From the IMG/VR virus record IMGVR_UViG_3300021142_001757, positions 1 to 50,325 of that record: a stretch of DNA of 50,325 nucleotides; one strand, given 5' to 3'. Made by a program: the position numbers and the translations under genes. This document shows, piece by piece, positions 23,462 to 32,501 of the stretch. Every line of letters begins with the position of its first letter. Position 1 is the stretch's first letter. The notes beneath the pieces were generated by a model. It saw only the letters and a program-made list of their open reading frames with translations. It was not told the DNA's origin and did no database searches. The stretch is from a virus.

Positions 23462-23469
23462 CATAAATA
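23462..23469 (+). promoter_or_regulatory. Late promoter box CATAAATA
   Basis: Located 18 bases before ATG 23488; the predicted start near 23475 keeps the TAGGAA ribosome site in a very short leader. Confidence 0.6.
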
Positions 23470-23487
23470 TTTGGTAGGAAATTTTAA

Positions 23488-24186
23488 ATGACTAGTATTA
23501 AGCGTGTTACAAATACAAGTGGTGGTGTAGGTGGTTATTCAATCATCGCAGACCCAGTTTATATCTATGGTAATTTATATGTTACTGGTAACACGAACAC
23601 TACTTCAACCAATGATCTTGCGATTACCAATAACTCTATTATTCTTAATGCTGGATTAAGTGGTGCAAATGCTCCTAATCCACAAGGTGCAAATATTACA
23701 GTTGATCGTGGAACTTCTCCAAATGTTACTATTCAATGGAGCGAAACTCTTGGATATTGGCAATTAACTAACGATGGTTCAACTTTTTCAAAAATTGCAA
23801 CTAATAGTGGCGGTTCAACGCCTGCTGCTGGTTATAACGCAAGCGTTCAATTTAACAGTGCAAATCTTCTTGCAGCAAGCAACAGTTTTACATTTGGTAG
23901 CGGAAATTTAAGTGTATTTGGAACTAATATTGGTAATGGCAATGTTTATGCAACTGGGGTTGGACAAGATTTAACACTAGTTGCACCAAATGGTAAAGTT
24001 TATGTTAATAGCGTATTGAAATTATCATATCAAACTGCTCCAACAAACGTAGCGAGCACTACACAAATTTACGCAAATACTGTAGGAAGTGGAAACACTG
24101 GTTTGTTCGTGGTAAATAGTAATACAACAGATGAATTGATAAGCAAAAATAGAGCATTTGGTTTGAGTATGCTTCTATCATATTAA
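23488..24186 (+). CDS. Tail-fibre-like structural protein
   Basis: A 232-aa protein with the fibre module TSTNDLAITNNSIILNAG, then NITVDRGTSPNVTIQWSET, GYWQLTNDGSTF, an arrangement recurrent in T4-like marine phage fibres. The second half is beta-rich (GSGNLSVFGTNIGNGNVYA) and the C-terminus (TDELISKNRAFGLSMLL) resembles a small trimer-interface cap. It heads a short operon with the two following genes (spacings of 9 and -1 bases). It is probably a short fibre or fibre connector; the partner is unknown. Confidence 0.6.
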   Translation: MTSIKRVTNTSGGVGGYSIIADPVYIYGNLYVTGNTNTTSTNDLAITNNSIILNAGLSGANAPNPQGANITVDRGTSPNVTIQWSETLGYWQLTNDGSTFSKIATNSGGSTPAAGYNASVQFNSANLLAASNSFTFGSGNLSVFGTNIGNGNVYATGVGQDLTLVAPNGKVYVNSVLKLSYQTAPTNVASTTQIYANTVGSGNTGLFVVNSNTTDELISKNRAFGLSMLLSY

Positions 24187-24195
24187 GGAATAAAA

Positions 24196-24513
24196 ATGGC
24201 AATCGTAAATGCAAATCTAGGAACATCAGCAACTGCAATATATACAAGCACAGGCAATACTGTTGTTAGTTTGCTTTATTTCTGTAATTTTAGTGGTAGC
24301 ACAAAAACTGTAAATCTTTATATGGTTCCAGCAGCACAAAGCGGTGTTGGTGCACAAACATATAACCAAATTTACAACAATTATTCAATTACTTCAAGTG
24401 ATACATTAGTTGTAAACCAAGAAAAAGTAGTCTTAGGCAACGGCGATGCTCTTTATGCAAATGCTAATGCTTCTGCTGCAATAACTGCAACTGTAGGATA
24501 TTTTGCACTCTAA
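24196..24513 (+). CDS. Small beta-sandwich structural protein
   Basis: A 105-aa protein with TSATAIYTSTGNTVVSLLYF, CNFSGSTKTVNLYMVPA, and a C-terminal DALYANANASAAITATVGYF: alternating strands of a compact beta sandwich of a kind seen beside fibre genes of marine phages. No catalytic motif. An AAGGAAT site precedes the ATG, and the stop overlaps the next gene's ATG (TAATG). It probably forms a small oligomeric piece of a fibre or a virion decoration. Confidence 0.55.
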   Translation: MAIVNANLGTSATAIYTSTGNTVVSLLYFCNFSGSTKTVNLYMVPAAQSGVGAQTYNQIYNNYSITSSDTLVVNQEKVVLGNGDALYANANASAAITATVGYFAL

Positions 24514-24932
24514 TGGCTAAGTTACTTAAAAATGCAAGTTTGCAAACAGGTAGCACTGCAATTCAATTGCCTCTTGGAGCAACAGCAGATCGCCCTCTAA
24601 ATCCAGTCAATGGACAAATTCGTTACAATACTGATTTGCAACGTTTTGAAATTTATTATAATGCTTGGCAAAGCATTGCTATTCTTGGCAATGTTACCAT
24701 TTATAAAGATTCATTTACTGGTGATGGTGTTCAAACACAATTTACATTGAGTTATACTCCGCCAGATCAAAACAGTATTCTTGTGTTTGTTGGCAACGTT
24801 CAACAAAATCCAGGTGATGCATTTACGTTAAGTGGTGCGGTTATTACCTTTGCTAACCCTCCTCCTGCAACTTATAGTGTTGTTGTTTTCCATAAATTTT
24901 CATCTACGGATGCAAATCTACCAGGTACTTGA
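24513..24932 (+). CDS. Short fibre protein with TGDG-type domain
   Basis: A 139-aa protein with two recognisable fibre modules: GATADRPLNPVNGQIRYNTD followed by FEIYYNAWQSI (residues about 23-55), and SFTGDGVQTQFTLSYTPPDQ then SILVFVGNVQQNPG (about 70-105), a beta domain common in phage fibres and repeated at the ends of the proteins at 27684-29966 and 34623-38435. It ends abruptly after FHKFSSTDANLPGT; its last 15 bases overlap the 3' end of the antisense endonuclease gene. A longer ancestral protein may have been truncated when the endonuclease arrived. Confidence 0.6.
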   Translation: MAKLLKNASLQTGSTAIQLPLGATADRPLNPVNGQIRYNTDLQRFEIYYNAWQSIAILGNVTIYKDSFTGDGVQTQFTLSYTPPDQNSILVFVGNVQQNPGDAFTLSGAVITFANPPPATYSVVVFHKFSSTDANLPGT

Positions 24933-25574
24933 TAACCTACCCTTAACGCAATTTATTGGACAATCTTTTGTAAAATAAGATTTTTTTCCGTCATTCCACC
25001 AATGTTTACCTTTTTGTGCAATTGATCTTTTTAATTTGTGTTCATTGGATTGTTTAATTCCTCGTTTTGCTAATGCAGCATTTTTAATATGTTCGGATGT
25101 ATGTTTTTTTCCTGTATGCGCCTTTGATCTTTTTTCATTAGATTCTTTTGATTGTTTACATCCTCTGCGAGAATCTGCTGCTTTTTTAATATGTTCGGGA
25201 GATTGTTTTTTACCTTTTAATAAACTTGGCTTTCCAATCATTGATTTTCTTCTTTTTTCAATAGTTGTTTCAGATTGAATAGCCCCACTTGTTCCATCAC
25301 CGCCATCCGTTTTATTTCTTAATATACCAGTTTTCATATCTTTTCTGCCATACCAAAGAATCATTCGTCTTTCAATTGCTAATACACCTATTTCTGTTAA
25401 ATTGTGTTCTAAAATAATAATGTTATTTTTATTTTTTGGTAAAGATATCAAATGGTTTTTAGACCATGCTCTATTTTTGTAACCTTTTCCAATATAGTAG
25501 GGAGTCAAATCCGATGCTCTTATATAAGCATATACATAATATCCGCTTGGCGGATTAGTGCTGGTAAATACCAT
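24918..25574 (-). CDS. GIY-YIG homing endonuclease (Seg-like) with NUMOD3 repeats
   Basis: A 218-aa protein. The N-terminal catalytic module has YYVYAYI (12-18), PYYIGKG (25-31) and Arg35 in KNRAW, as in GIY-YIG nucleases, with a downstream Glu region (AIERRMI). From about residue 100 there are four tandem NUMOD3-like DNA-binding units of the form GK..S-EHI-KAA-SRRG-KQS. The family includes T4 SegA-G, free-standing nucleases that spread by cutting phages lacking them. It lies antisense within the fibre locus and has its own late promoter and leader hairpin. An N-terminal Pro/Ser stretch precedes the motif. Confidence 0.88.
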   Translation of the reverse strand: MVFTSTNPPSGYYVYAYIRASDLTPYYIGKGYKNRAWSKNHLISLPKNKNNIIILEHNLTEIGVLAIERRMILWYGRKDMKTGILRNKTDGGDGTSGAIQSETTIEKRRKSMIGKPSLLKGKKQSPEHIKKAADSRRGCKQSKESNEKRSKAHTGKKHTSEHIKNAALAKRGIKQSNEHKLKRSIAQKGKHWWNDGKKSYFTKDCPINCVKGRLSSTW

Positions 25575-25600
25575 TGCGCTGTGTTCCTCTTAAACATAGA

Positions 25601-25628
25601 GTAGGTGGGGCTGCAACCCGTGACCTAC
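25601..25628 (-). promoter_or_regulatory. Leader hairpin of homing endonuclease gene
   Basis: GTAGGT pairs with ACCTAC, with an inner GGG/CCC stem, in the 5' leader between the minus-strand late promoter and the start codon. Leader hairpins that limit translation of endonuclease messages are known for T4 seg and intron genes. Confidence 0.55.
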
Positions 25629-25633
25629 ACTAT

Positions 25634-25641
25634 TATTTATA
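25634..25641 (-). promoter_or_regulatory. T4-type late promoter box TATAAATA (endonuclease)
   Basis: Exact octamer on the minus strand, about 60 bases upstream of the endonuclease start. Confidence 0.6.
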
Positions 25642-25662
25642 AAAAGTTAAAAATTATTTTTC

Positions 25663-25670
25663 CATAAATA
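25663..25670 (+). promoter_or_regulatory. Late promoter box CATAAATA
   Basis: Plus-strand box 20 bases before ATG 25690; the leader then carries AGGGA. It is divergent from the endonuclease promoter 22 bases away. Confidence 0.6.
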
Positions 25671-25689
25671 TAAAAATAGGGAAAAAAAG

Positions 25690-27684
25690 ATGGCAGTAAT
25701 CGGTAAAATCGGCGGAAATATGTTGAAGGACAACCTTCTCCGATTTAATGTTGACCTTATTATCGATGGCAATTTAATGTATTATGATACTAACAATCGT
25801 CGTGTCGGCATTAATAACAATTTACCTGGTAATTCTTTAACAGTTAATGGCACAACGACTTTAAGTAATATTTTTATAAGTGGTAACGCAATTGCTGCTA
25901 CTGGCGGAAATCTTTTTCTTTATAGCTATGCTGGTAACATTGATGTTGGTAATTTAAGAATTGGAAATCTAGCAGCACCAGTATATGCTTCAGATGCAGC
26001 AACAAAATCATATGTTGATAATATTTCTTCGGAATTATTTGGTAATCTGATACCATTGGGTCCAAACACTGCAGGTCAATTGGTTAGTAATGCCGTTGCA
26101 CTAACAACTACAACAACTGTTACTAATGGTATTGCAGAATTAAACCAAGTCTTGGGTAAATTGGTTCCACCCGCACCAGGTAATTTTCCAAATAATGGTG
26201 CATTGAGTTTAAGTGGATTATCTACACTTGGTCGCATGACTAATTTTACTCAAACTGATAATAGCGGTTGGGGCAATTTAAGTGTCGCCGCTGGTACAAG
26301 CGTGACAAATGGTATTCGTTCTGCAAGTATGACTACTAATACTTTTTCACGTCAAGGTCCAGGCGATAGCGGAAACGTTCAAGTTATAGTTAATGGTGTT
26401 GCAACTGGCTATCACAATATGACGCCAGGTAATAATAATAACGGAACATATGGTCAACTTATTATTACCTTAAACCAAGATTATAGTGTATTAAGTGGAA
26501 GTGCTGGTGGATTCTGGAGTAGTTTTAGTGCACAAGGAAGTGGTGCTAATGCTTCTGCGGGATGGAACCAAGTATATCTAACTGATAGTGCTGGTGCAAA
26601 TACCAATGCTGTAAGTTGGTATTATGATAACAACAATCCTGGTGCACCTACTTGGAGCAATAGCAATATTGCATTAACAACCAATAGTGCAACATTTAGT
26701 TCTACTGTTCCACATCTTAACAGCAGTTCAGTGTGGAGACTTGTTGGTAACGTAGCAAAGTTAAGTGGTGATACCTATTATAGTAGTGATACATTTATTG
26801 TCGGTTCTTCTGGTGGAGCAATTTCTACACCAAGTAGTGTTACATATACACAAGCAGGAGTTACAACTCCACTAACACGTAATGCTTATGTAAGCAGTGG
26901 TAGTGCATATTTCACAACAACTGCAAGTGGAGTTGCTGGATTTGGTAGTAGCAGTAGCGGACCTAGCTTAACAGCATATAACAGTTATAGTAGTGCTGCA
27001 CAATCATTTTCACCTGGTGTTACAGTTCTTTATAAAACTGGAACATCGACTCAAATTGAAGAAACAAGTTTAACAAATGCACTAAGTGGTGCGCCTAGCA
27101 CATTCCGCATCGTAAATCCAGATGGTGGAAGCGCAAGCGACACACCATCATTTACTGGTAGTGAATCGGCATTTAATAGTCAGACTGGTCCATTTTATAC
27201 AACTGATGCAACTGTTGTTGCAACTTTATTAAAGTTTGACCAAACAAACTATAGTAGTGGATATCAACCAGTTGGTCCTAACTTAAGTGGTCAAGGAAGT
27301 GCACAATACTTTACATTTAAATTTGCTAAAAGTGCACTTGCTAAATTTAACATTCAATATAGTGGAACGATTGCAGGACTTTGGGTAGCATTGCCTGGTA
27401 TTTCTCCAACTTATAGCACATTAAATGGTTGGTATAGTATGAGCACTGCTTATGCTGGTAGTGGTATTCCAGGTGCTGGACCTGGCGGTAATGGAAGCAA
27501 TGGTTGCGCTGTTGGTGGTAATGCTGTTCTTGGGTCGTTAGTATCTAATGGCAGCTATACTTGCACATTTGGTACTGTAAATACAAGTAGTGCTGGTAAC
27601 ATAGGCAATGAAGTTTATGTGCGTGTAAAATTAACCAGTGGTCAAAGTTTGACTGCGTTGAGCATACAGGTGGCAACTAACTAA
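25690..27684 (+). CDS. Tail-fibre protein with phage attachment domain
   Basis: A 664-aa protein. The N-terminus (GKIGGNMLKDNLLRFNVDLI, then YYDTNNRRVGINNNLPGNSL) is the virion-proximal module of many T4-like marine fibres. An AATKSYVDN segment near residue 105 is another common fibre landmark. The rest is Ser/Gly/Asn-rich beta structure with WYYDNNNPGAPTW, VWRLVGNVAKLSGDTYY and a final NEVYVRVKLTSGQSL domain that looks globular and may contact the receptor. Its stop overlaps the next gene's ATG (TAATG). No chaperone domain was recognised. Confidence 0.68.
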   Translation: MAVIGKIGGNMLKDNLLRFNVDLIIDGNLMYYDTNNRRVGINNNLPGNSLTVNGTTTLSNIFISGNAIAATGGNLFLYSYAGNIDVGNLRIGNLAAPVYASDAATKSYVDNISSELFGNLIPLGPNTAGQLVSNAVALTTTTTVTNGIAELNQVLGKLVPPAPGNFPNNGALSLSGLSTLGRMTNFTQTDNSGWGNLSVAAGTSVTNGIRSASMTTNTFSRQGPGDSGNVQVIVNGVATGYHNMTPGNNNNGTYGQLIITLNQDYSVLSGSAGGFWSSFSAQGSGANASAGWNQVYLTDSAGANTNAVSWYYDNNNPGAPTWSNSNIALTTNSATFSSTVPHLNSSSVWRLVGNVAKLSGDTYYSSDTFIVGSSGGAISTPSSVTYTQAGVTTPLTRNAYVSSGSAYFTTTASGVAGFGSSSSGPSLTAYNSYSSAAQSFSPGVTVLYKTGTSTQIEETSLTNALSGAPSTFRIVNPDGGSASDTPSFTGSESAFNSQTGPFYTTDATVVATLLKFDQTNYSSGYQPVGPNLSGQGSAQYFTFKFAKSALAKFNIQYSGTIAGLWVALPGISPTYSTLNGWYSMSTAYAGSGIPGAGPGGNGSNGCAVGGNAVLGSLVSNGSYTCTFGTVNTSSAGNIGNEVYVRVKLTSGQSLTALSIQVATN

Positions 27685-29966
27685 TGGCTATTTCACAAGC
27701 ACAAATTGTTGATTATTTGCTTAAAAAAGTTGGTTATGGCGTTGCCAAGACCGATACAAGCACAGCAAAAGGTCCAAGTAACGAAAGCAATGCTAGTCCA
27801 TTCTTAAGTCCTGGTTCTACAATTTGGCAACAAGATTTCTTAATTCCTAGCGTAACTACTTTGCCAAGTGCAAATAGTGCTGTTGTTACTGTTTATCGTG
27901 ATAGTTTGTCTACCACTGTTCAAAGTGTAAATCTTGCAGAAAGCACAACTAACCAAACGTGGGCAACTAATTTAACTAACTGGATTCCAACACAGTATGG
28001 TGCTGGTTATCAATTGCAAGTTTATGCAGCACCGAGTGGCAATAGTGCTCCACAAACTTATGGTGTATCGCTTCCACAAGCAGGCAGCGGCAATAACGAT
28101 AGTTGGTATTTTGATTATCAAGCTGGTATACTAAACTTTGCTGATACAAACGTGCCAAGTGCAGTAACTTGGAATGGTTCTACTGGCAATGTTGTTTATA
28201 TGGTTGGTGCACGATATACGGGACAAAGCGGTATCACAACCTTTGCATCTCCTATTACATTCAACAACGTTGTTACACATAATGGAAATTTGTATGCTAA
28301 TAATTTCCAAGCCAATGGCAATGTTCAAGTTGGTGGTAACCTAACTGTCACTGGAAATATCAATAATATTCTTGCTAATGTCTATACACAAGGTGGTATC
28401 TTCTATGGTGCGCCAGTTACTGGCATGAACGCGCTGTATGCAGGTCAATCTAGTTTTACACCACTTGCAAATACAGTTGTTCAAATTAGTGGAAATGTTA
28501 ATAACTTTGCACAAGTTAACAATCAAAATAGTAATAGTGGTGTTCAAGCTTCAACGGATTATGTAGCAACTGCAAATAACGGAAACCAAAACGATACCTA
28601 CATTGACATGGGTATCAATAGCAGTGGTTACAATCAACCCGCTTATGGATTACAATCAGCAAATGATGGTTATCTATATGTTGCTGGTAACACAACAACT
28701 GGTGGTGGAAATCTTGTTTTAAGCACAACTACACTTAACGATATTATATTCTCACTTGGCGGAATTGCCGCTGCAAATGAATTTGTTCGTATGAGAGCAA
28801 ATACAAATAGTTTTGTAATAAGCAGCACAACAAATGCAAGCAATACAACAAGTGGTTCGTTCTATACATTAGGCGGCGCTGGCATTGTTGGTAATCTTTA
28901 TGCTGGTAATATATCTACTCTTGGAAATGTTACAGCCAATTATCACTATGGCAACGGTTATACTTTAACTGGTGTAAACTTATATGGAAACGCACAGGTT
29001 GCAGCTTATCTTCCAATTTATGGCGGAAATATAAGCGCATACAACATTAATGCCAATCTTATAACAAATAACATTTATGCCACAAGTTATAATCCAAATA
29101 TCAATATTGATCCTTCATATCAAGGAATTGTAGCAGTAAACAGCAATACCGCTGTTCTTATGCCAGTTGGAAACTCTTCTACATATCCAACATATTCACT
29201 AGCTGGTATGATGCGTTGGAACACTGATCTTGGTTATATGGAAGTTTATACTGGAACTCAATGGACTGGTATTGAAACTGGTAGTGGCGGTCTTGTTACC
29301 AGTGATGTTTTTACTGGAAATGGTTCACAAACAAATTTTACATTAAGTCAAAATAATACTACACAAGGTACACTTGTTAGTATTAACGGTGTTTTGCAAA
29401 TTCCAACAATTTCCTATAGTGTAACTGGCAATGTATTAACTCTTAATGAAGCACCACTAACAACTGATGTTGTTGAAGCTAGAAGCGTTTCCGCAATTTC
29501 TCAAGTTGCAGCTATTAAAAACGGTAACGCAGAATTATTGGCAACTAGTATTAACGGTGTTCCAACAGTTCAAACACTAATTAATGCTTTGCCAGAATTT
29601 TCTGTTGATAATGCTAATACCAATGTTTACAATACATTACAGTTAAACAATGCTATTGTTGCTAATGTTAGTCCAATAACAGTTAATTCTACTACATTGC
29701 CACTTGATAGTTTTAATCCAAGTTTATATAGAACAGTAAAATATTTAATAAGCGCAACAGATACTACTGATAGTTATTATCAAGCAGCAGAAAGTTTGGT
29801 TATTCAAAATGGATCAACCGCAAATATTGTAACTTATGGTGTAATTGCAACAAATTCTCAATTTTTTACATTAAGTGCCAATGTTTATAGTGGTAATGTT
29901 ACTCTATGGGCAACTACAACTACATCTGCTAACTTTAAAATTATTCAAACTTACATCCCAGTTTAA
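27684..29966 (+). CDS. Tail-fibre protein with shared GINSS and TGNG modules
   Basis: A 760-aa protein. It begins AISQAQIVDYLLKKVGYGVA, an attachment-type domain also found in marine phage fibres. Residues about 270-400 hold the GINSSGYNQPAYGLQSANDG and YLYVAGNTTTGGGNLV module, also present twice in the 34623-38435 protein; 58 bases of DNA are identical. An NAQVAAYLPIYGGN motif follows, then MRWNTDLGYMEVYTGTQW, FTGNGSQTNFTLSQNN, and a C-terminal domain resembling that of the 1270-aa protein (YLISATDTTDSYYQAAESLV; end QTYIPV). It is thus a shorter paralogue of that fibre, in an operon with the gene before it. Confidence 0.7.
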   Translation: MAISQAQIVDYLLKKVGYGVAKTDTSTAKGPSNESNASPFLSPGSTIWQQDFLIPSVTTLPSANSAVVTVYRDSLSTTVQSVNLAESTTNQTWATNLTNWIPTQYGAGYQLQVYAAPSGNSAPQTYGVSLPQAGSGNNDSWYFDYQAGILNFADTNVPSAVTWNGSTGNVVYMVGARYTGQSGITTFASPITFNNVVTHNGNLYANNFQANGNVQVGGNLTVTGNINNILANVYTQGGIFYGAPVTGMNALYAGQSSFTPLANTVVQISGNVNNFAQVNNQNSNSGVQASTDYVATANNGNQNDTYIDMGINSSGYNQPAYGLQSANDGYLYVAGNTTTGGGNLVLSTTTLNDIIFSLGGIAAANEFVRMRANTNSFVISSTTNASNTTSGSFYTLGGAGIVGNLYAGNISTLGNVTANYHYGNGYTLTGVNLYGNAQVAAYLPIYGGNISAYNINANLITNNIYATSYNPNINIDPSYQGIVAVNSNTAVLMPVGNSSTYPTYSLAGMMRWNTDLGYMEVYTGTQWTGIETGSGGLVTSDVFTGNGSQTNFTLSQNNTTQGTLVSINGVLQIPTISYSVTGNVLTLNEAPLTTDVVEARSVSAISQVAAIKNGNAELLATSINGVPTVQTLINALPEFSVDNANTNVYNTLQLNNAIVANVSPITVNSTTLPLDSFNPSLYRTVKYLISATDTTDSYYQAAESLVIQNGSTANIVTYGVIATNSQFFTLSANVYSGNVTLWATTTTSANFKIIQTYIPV
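28660..28717 (+). repeat. 58-bp identical repeat, copy 1 (fibre module)
   Basis: Identical to 37096-37153. It encodes the NDGYLYVAGNTTTGGGNL core of the GINSS module; a diverged copy is at about 36598-36655 and a distant one near 17197. Confidence 0.9.
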
Positions 29967-29982
29967 TATCTGGTTAATACTG

Positions 29983-29990
29983 CATAAATA
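29983..29990 (+). promoter_or_regulatory. Late promoter box CATAAATA
   Basis: Box 20 bases before ATG 30011; the leader carries ACGGAG. Confidence 0.6.
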
Positions 29991-30010
29991 TTCCTAACGG
30001 AGCCGCATTT

Positions 30011-31864
30011 ATGTCATATACCATTACACACGCAAATGGTGCTAATTCTATCGTTATTGCCGATGGAACAGTCGATACAAGCACAAGCATAGCACTTGTT
30101 GGTAAGAATACCGCAAACTATGGTCAATACCTTGACCAAAACTTCCTTAATATGTTGGAAAATTTTGCAAACGGTGCACAACCAGTAAATCCAATTGTTG
30201 GGCAAATTTGGTATAACACCACAAAAGGTGCTTTACAAGTTTATAATGGTTCAGTTTTTAAAAATATTGCAAGTGCTACTAGCAGTGCAACTCCACCAAG
30301 TAATGCAGTTCAAGGCGATTTATGGTGGGATACTGCAAATCAACAACTAGATGTTTATAGTGGTGTTGGTTGGGTTGTTATTGGTCCACTTGGTGGCGCA
30401 GGACAAGTTGTAAGTGAAGTTATTGCAGATAACGGCAGCACTAATCATAGCGTTATCTCTATGAAAATTAACAATACTCGTTATGCTATTTTGAGTAAAG
30501 ATGCAACTTTTACACCTGCATCTACAATCAGTGGATTTAGTACAATTAATCCTGGTTTTAATATTGCATCAACAGCGTTTGTAAGCAATAACAAGTTCTG
30601 GGGACAATCAAGTGACAGTGCTGCACTTAATGGTGTTAGTGGCAGTTCATTTATGCGCAGTGATCAAAATACTGCAACAAGTGGTACTTTAAGTGTTACA
30701 AACAATAGTGGTATCAATGTTGGTACTACTGGTCAAGGTGCAGTTACAATTTATAGTAATGAATTGCATATCGACAACACACTTAATAACGGTATTATTC
30801 GGTTGGCTACAAGAACAAGCAGCGGCGCTTATGCTGATGCATTAGATATTCTTGCTAATGCTGACGTTCAAATTAATGGTAATTTATTTGTTCTTGGTAA
30901 TCTCGATGTTACAACAAGCAATGAAACCAGTATTATAAGTGGCACACAAGCTTCTTATAGCACAACCAGTGGTGCCCTTCAAGTAGTAGGTGGCGTTGGT
31001 GTAGGTGGTAATCTCATTGTTGGTGGCACAAATAGTGTGCATACAGGCAATGTTTATGTTGGTAATTTAATTGCCAACGGTAGTGCTAATAACGGTAACG
31101 TATATGCAAATTATGTAAATGCTGGAACTATTGGTAATGCTGGTGCAGTATTAACTGGTACTATTAGCACAGCAAGTCAAACAAATATTACAACAGTTGG
31201 CACATTAACTGCACTTGCTGTTAGTGGTGCTGCTGGATTTACGGGTGGAACTGTTACATTTAACCCAACAAGTACATATAAAGTTATTATGGGCAATGTT
31301 GGCAATGTTCAAATTAGTGGCGGTACAACTGGTCAAGTGCTTTCAACTGATGGAAGCAGTAATCTAAGTTGGTACACTATTCCAACACCAGTGGCTGGTG
31401 GCGCAACTGCTGGACAGCTTGCAATCTATACAAGTGCAACTAACCTTGCTGGCAATAGCGGTGTCACTTATAATAGTGCTAACCTTGCAGTCACTGGTGG
31501 TATTACAGCCACACAAGATATCGTTGCTTTCTATTCTGACCAAAGACTTAAAACAGATATTGCTCCTATTCCTAATGCACTACAAAAAGTTAATGCAATT
31601 AACGGTGTAACTTATCATACTAATGAAGTTGCTGCTGCGTTGGGTATTGGTGATGATAACGAACATGTTGGTGTTCTTGCTCAAGAAATTCAAGCTGTTC
31701 TGCCACAAGTTATTAAAGCTGCTCCATTTGACTTGGATGAAAATGGTCAAAGCAAGAGTGGTGAAAATTACTTAACAGTTCAGTATGACAAAATTATTCC
31801 TCTATTGATTCAGGCAATTAAGGAATTGAGTGCAGAAGTGGAAGCATTAAAAGCAAAGGGATAA
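30011..31864 (+). CDS. Long tail fibre with S74-type intramolecular chaperone C-terminus
   Basis: A 617-aa protein. The N-terminus (ADGTVDTSTSIALVGKNTAN, then YLDQNFLNMLENFANG and PIVGQIWYNTTKG) is a typical T4-like fibre domain; a second LWWDTANQQLDVYSG unit follows. The centre has STTSGALQVVGGVGVGGNL beta-helix repeats. From residue 506 the protein has FYSDQRLKTDI, GVLAQEIQAVLP, and YDKIIPLLIQAIKEL: a Peptidase_S74 trimerisation chaperone, with Ser509-Asp510 at the usual autocleavage point. That domain is expected to be shed after the trimer folds. Two adhesin genes follow directly, as gp38 follows gp37 in T-even phages. Confidence 0.85.
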   Translation: MSYTITHANGANSIVIADGTVDTSTSIALVGKNTANYGQYLDQNFLNMLENFANGAQPVNPIVGQIWYNTTKGALQVYNGSVFKNIASATSSATPPSNAVQGDLWWDTANQQLDVYSGVGWVVIGPLGGAGQVVSEVIADNGSTNHSVISMKINNTRYAILSKDATFTPASTISGFSTINPGFNIASTAFVSNNKFWGQSSDSAALNGVSGSSFMRSDQNTATSGTLSVTNNSGINVGTTGQGAVTIYSNELHIDNTLNNGIIRLATRTSSGAYADALDILANADVQINGNLFVLGNLDVTTSNETSIISGTQASYSTTSGALQVVGGVGVGGNLIVGGTNSVHTGNVYVGNLIANGSANNGNVYANYVNAGTIGNAGAVLTGTISTASQTNITTVGTLTALAVSGAAGFTGGTVTFNPTSTYKVIMGNVGNVQISGGTTGQVLSTDGSSNLSWYTIPTPVAGGATAGQLAIYTSATNLAGNSGVTYNSANLAVTGGITATQDIVAFYSDQRLKTDIAPIPNALQKVNAINGVTYHTNEVAAALGIGDDNEHVGVLAQEIQAVLPQVIKAAPFDLDENGQSKSGENYLTVQYDKIIPLLIQAIKELSAEVEALKAKG

Positions 31865-31868
31865 TTAA

Positions 31869-32489
31869 ATGACCTTTGTTCCAAATAGTGGACCAATCAA
31901 TACTACTATGATCAATGCAGCTTTTGGTCTTGGTGAAGATATTAATCTTTACAAAGGCGTTCGTTGGTATTATCCCGCTAATTTAACCACTGGACTGTTT
32001 AGCACATCTACTATAAAAATGAGTGATTTCTTTGGTAAACAAGGAACTGATCCTGCAACTGCAGGCACATATTTTGCTAACGTTGCTGGCAGCGGCAGTT
32101 TTACTATTCCACTTTATCGCAACTATATTAAGATAGAAATATGGGGCGGCGGCGGTAGTGGTGGCAGTGGAAATGGCGGTAGCGGTGGCAACGGTGGTGA
32201 TAGTAATGTATTGGGTGTAACTGCTGGTGGCGGTAGCGGTGGTGGTGCTGGTTCTATCCCTGTTCCTCCTCCTCCGCCAGTTGTAAATGCAAATGATCGT
32301 GGACCAAATCAAACTGGCGGAGGATTTTACTCATTTACTACCCAAGAAGGAATTAATGCTGGTGGAAGTAATTATAGCAGCCCATCTATAAATGTTAACC
32401 AATCATCGTCTGTCCAAGCAGCGGTTGGAACACCAACAGGAAATTTTGGATTTGCTGGTGGTTTTAGTGTTGGTGGATTTAGTATATAA
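31869..32489 (+). CDS. Gly-rich tip adhesin, N-terminal part of split gene
   Basis: A 206-aa protein starting five bases after the fibre stop. The N-terminal module (TMINAAFGLGEDINLYKGVR, FSTSTIKMSDFFGKQG) is shared with the gene at 32881 and is usual for phage Gly-rich adhesins. It continues IKIEIWGGGGSGGSG and poly-Gly blocks that form loops in a polyglycine sandwich, then PVPPPPP. It stops at TAA 32487; the next gene starts 12 bases on in the same frame and supplies the matching second half of this domain (GYGGGG..GAYVEIIY..GGIKITWA). The two halves probably assemble together or derive from one gene broken by an insertion carrying a ribosome site. Confidence 0.65.
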   Translation: MTFVPNSGPINTTMINAAFGLGEDINLYKGVRWYYPANLTTGLFSTSTIKMSDFFGKQGTDPATAGTYFANVAGSGSFTIPLYRNYIKIEIWGGGGSGGSGNGGSGGNGGDSNVLGVTAGGGSGGGAGSIPVPPPPPVVNANDRGPNQTGGGFYSFTTQEGINAGGSNYSSPSINVNQSSSVQAAVGTPTGNFGFAGGFSVGGFSI

Positions 32490-32501
32490 AAGGAATTAAA
32501 A

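Noticed and set aside
24918-25670. Group I intron hosting the GIY-YIG gene
   Set aside because: The gene is antisense to its neighbours with its own promoter, the flanking genes are separate and complete, and no intron core was seen; it is a free-standing endonuclease.
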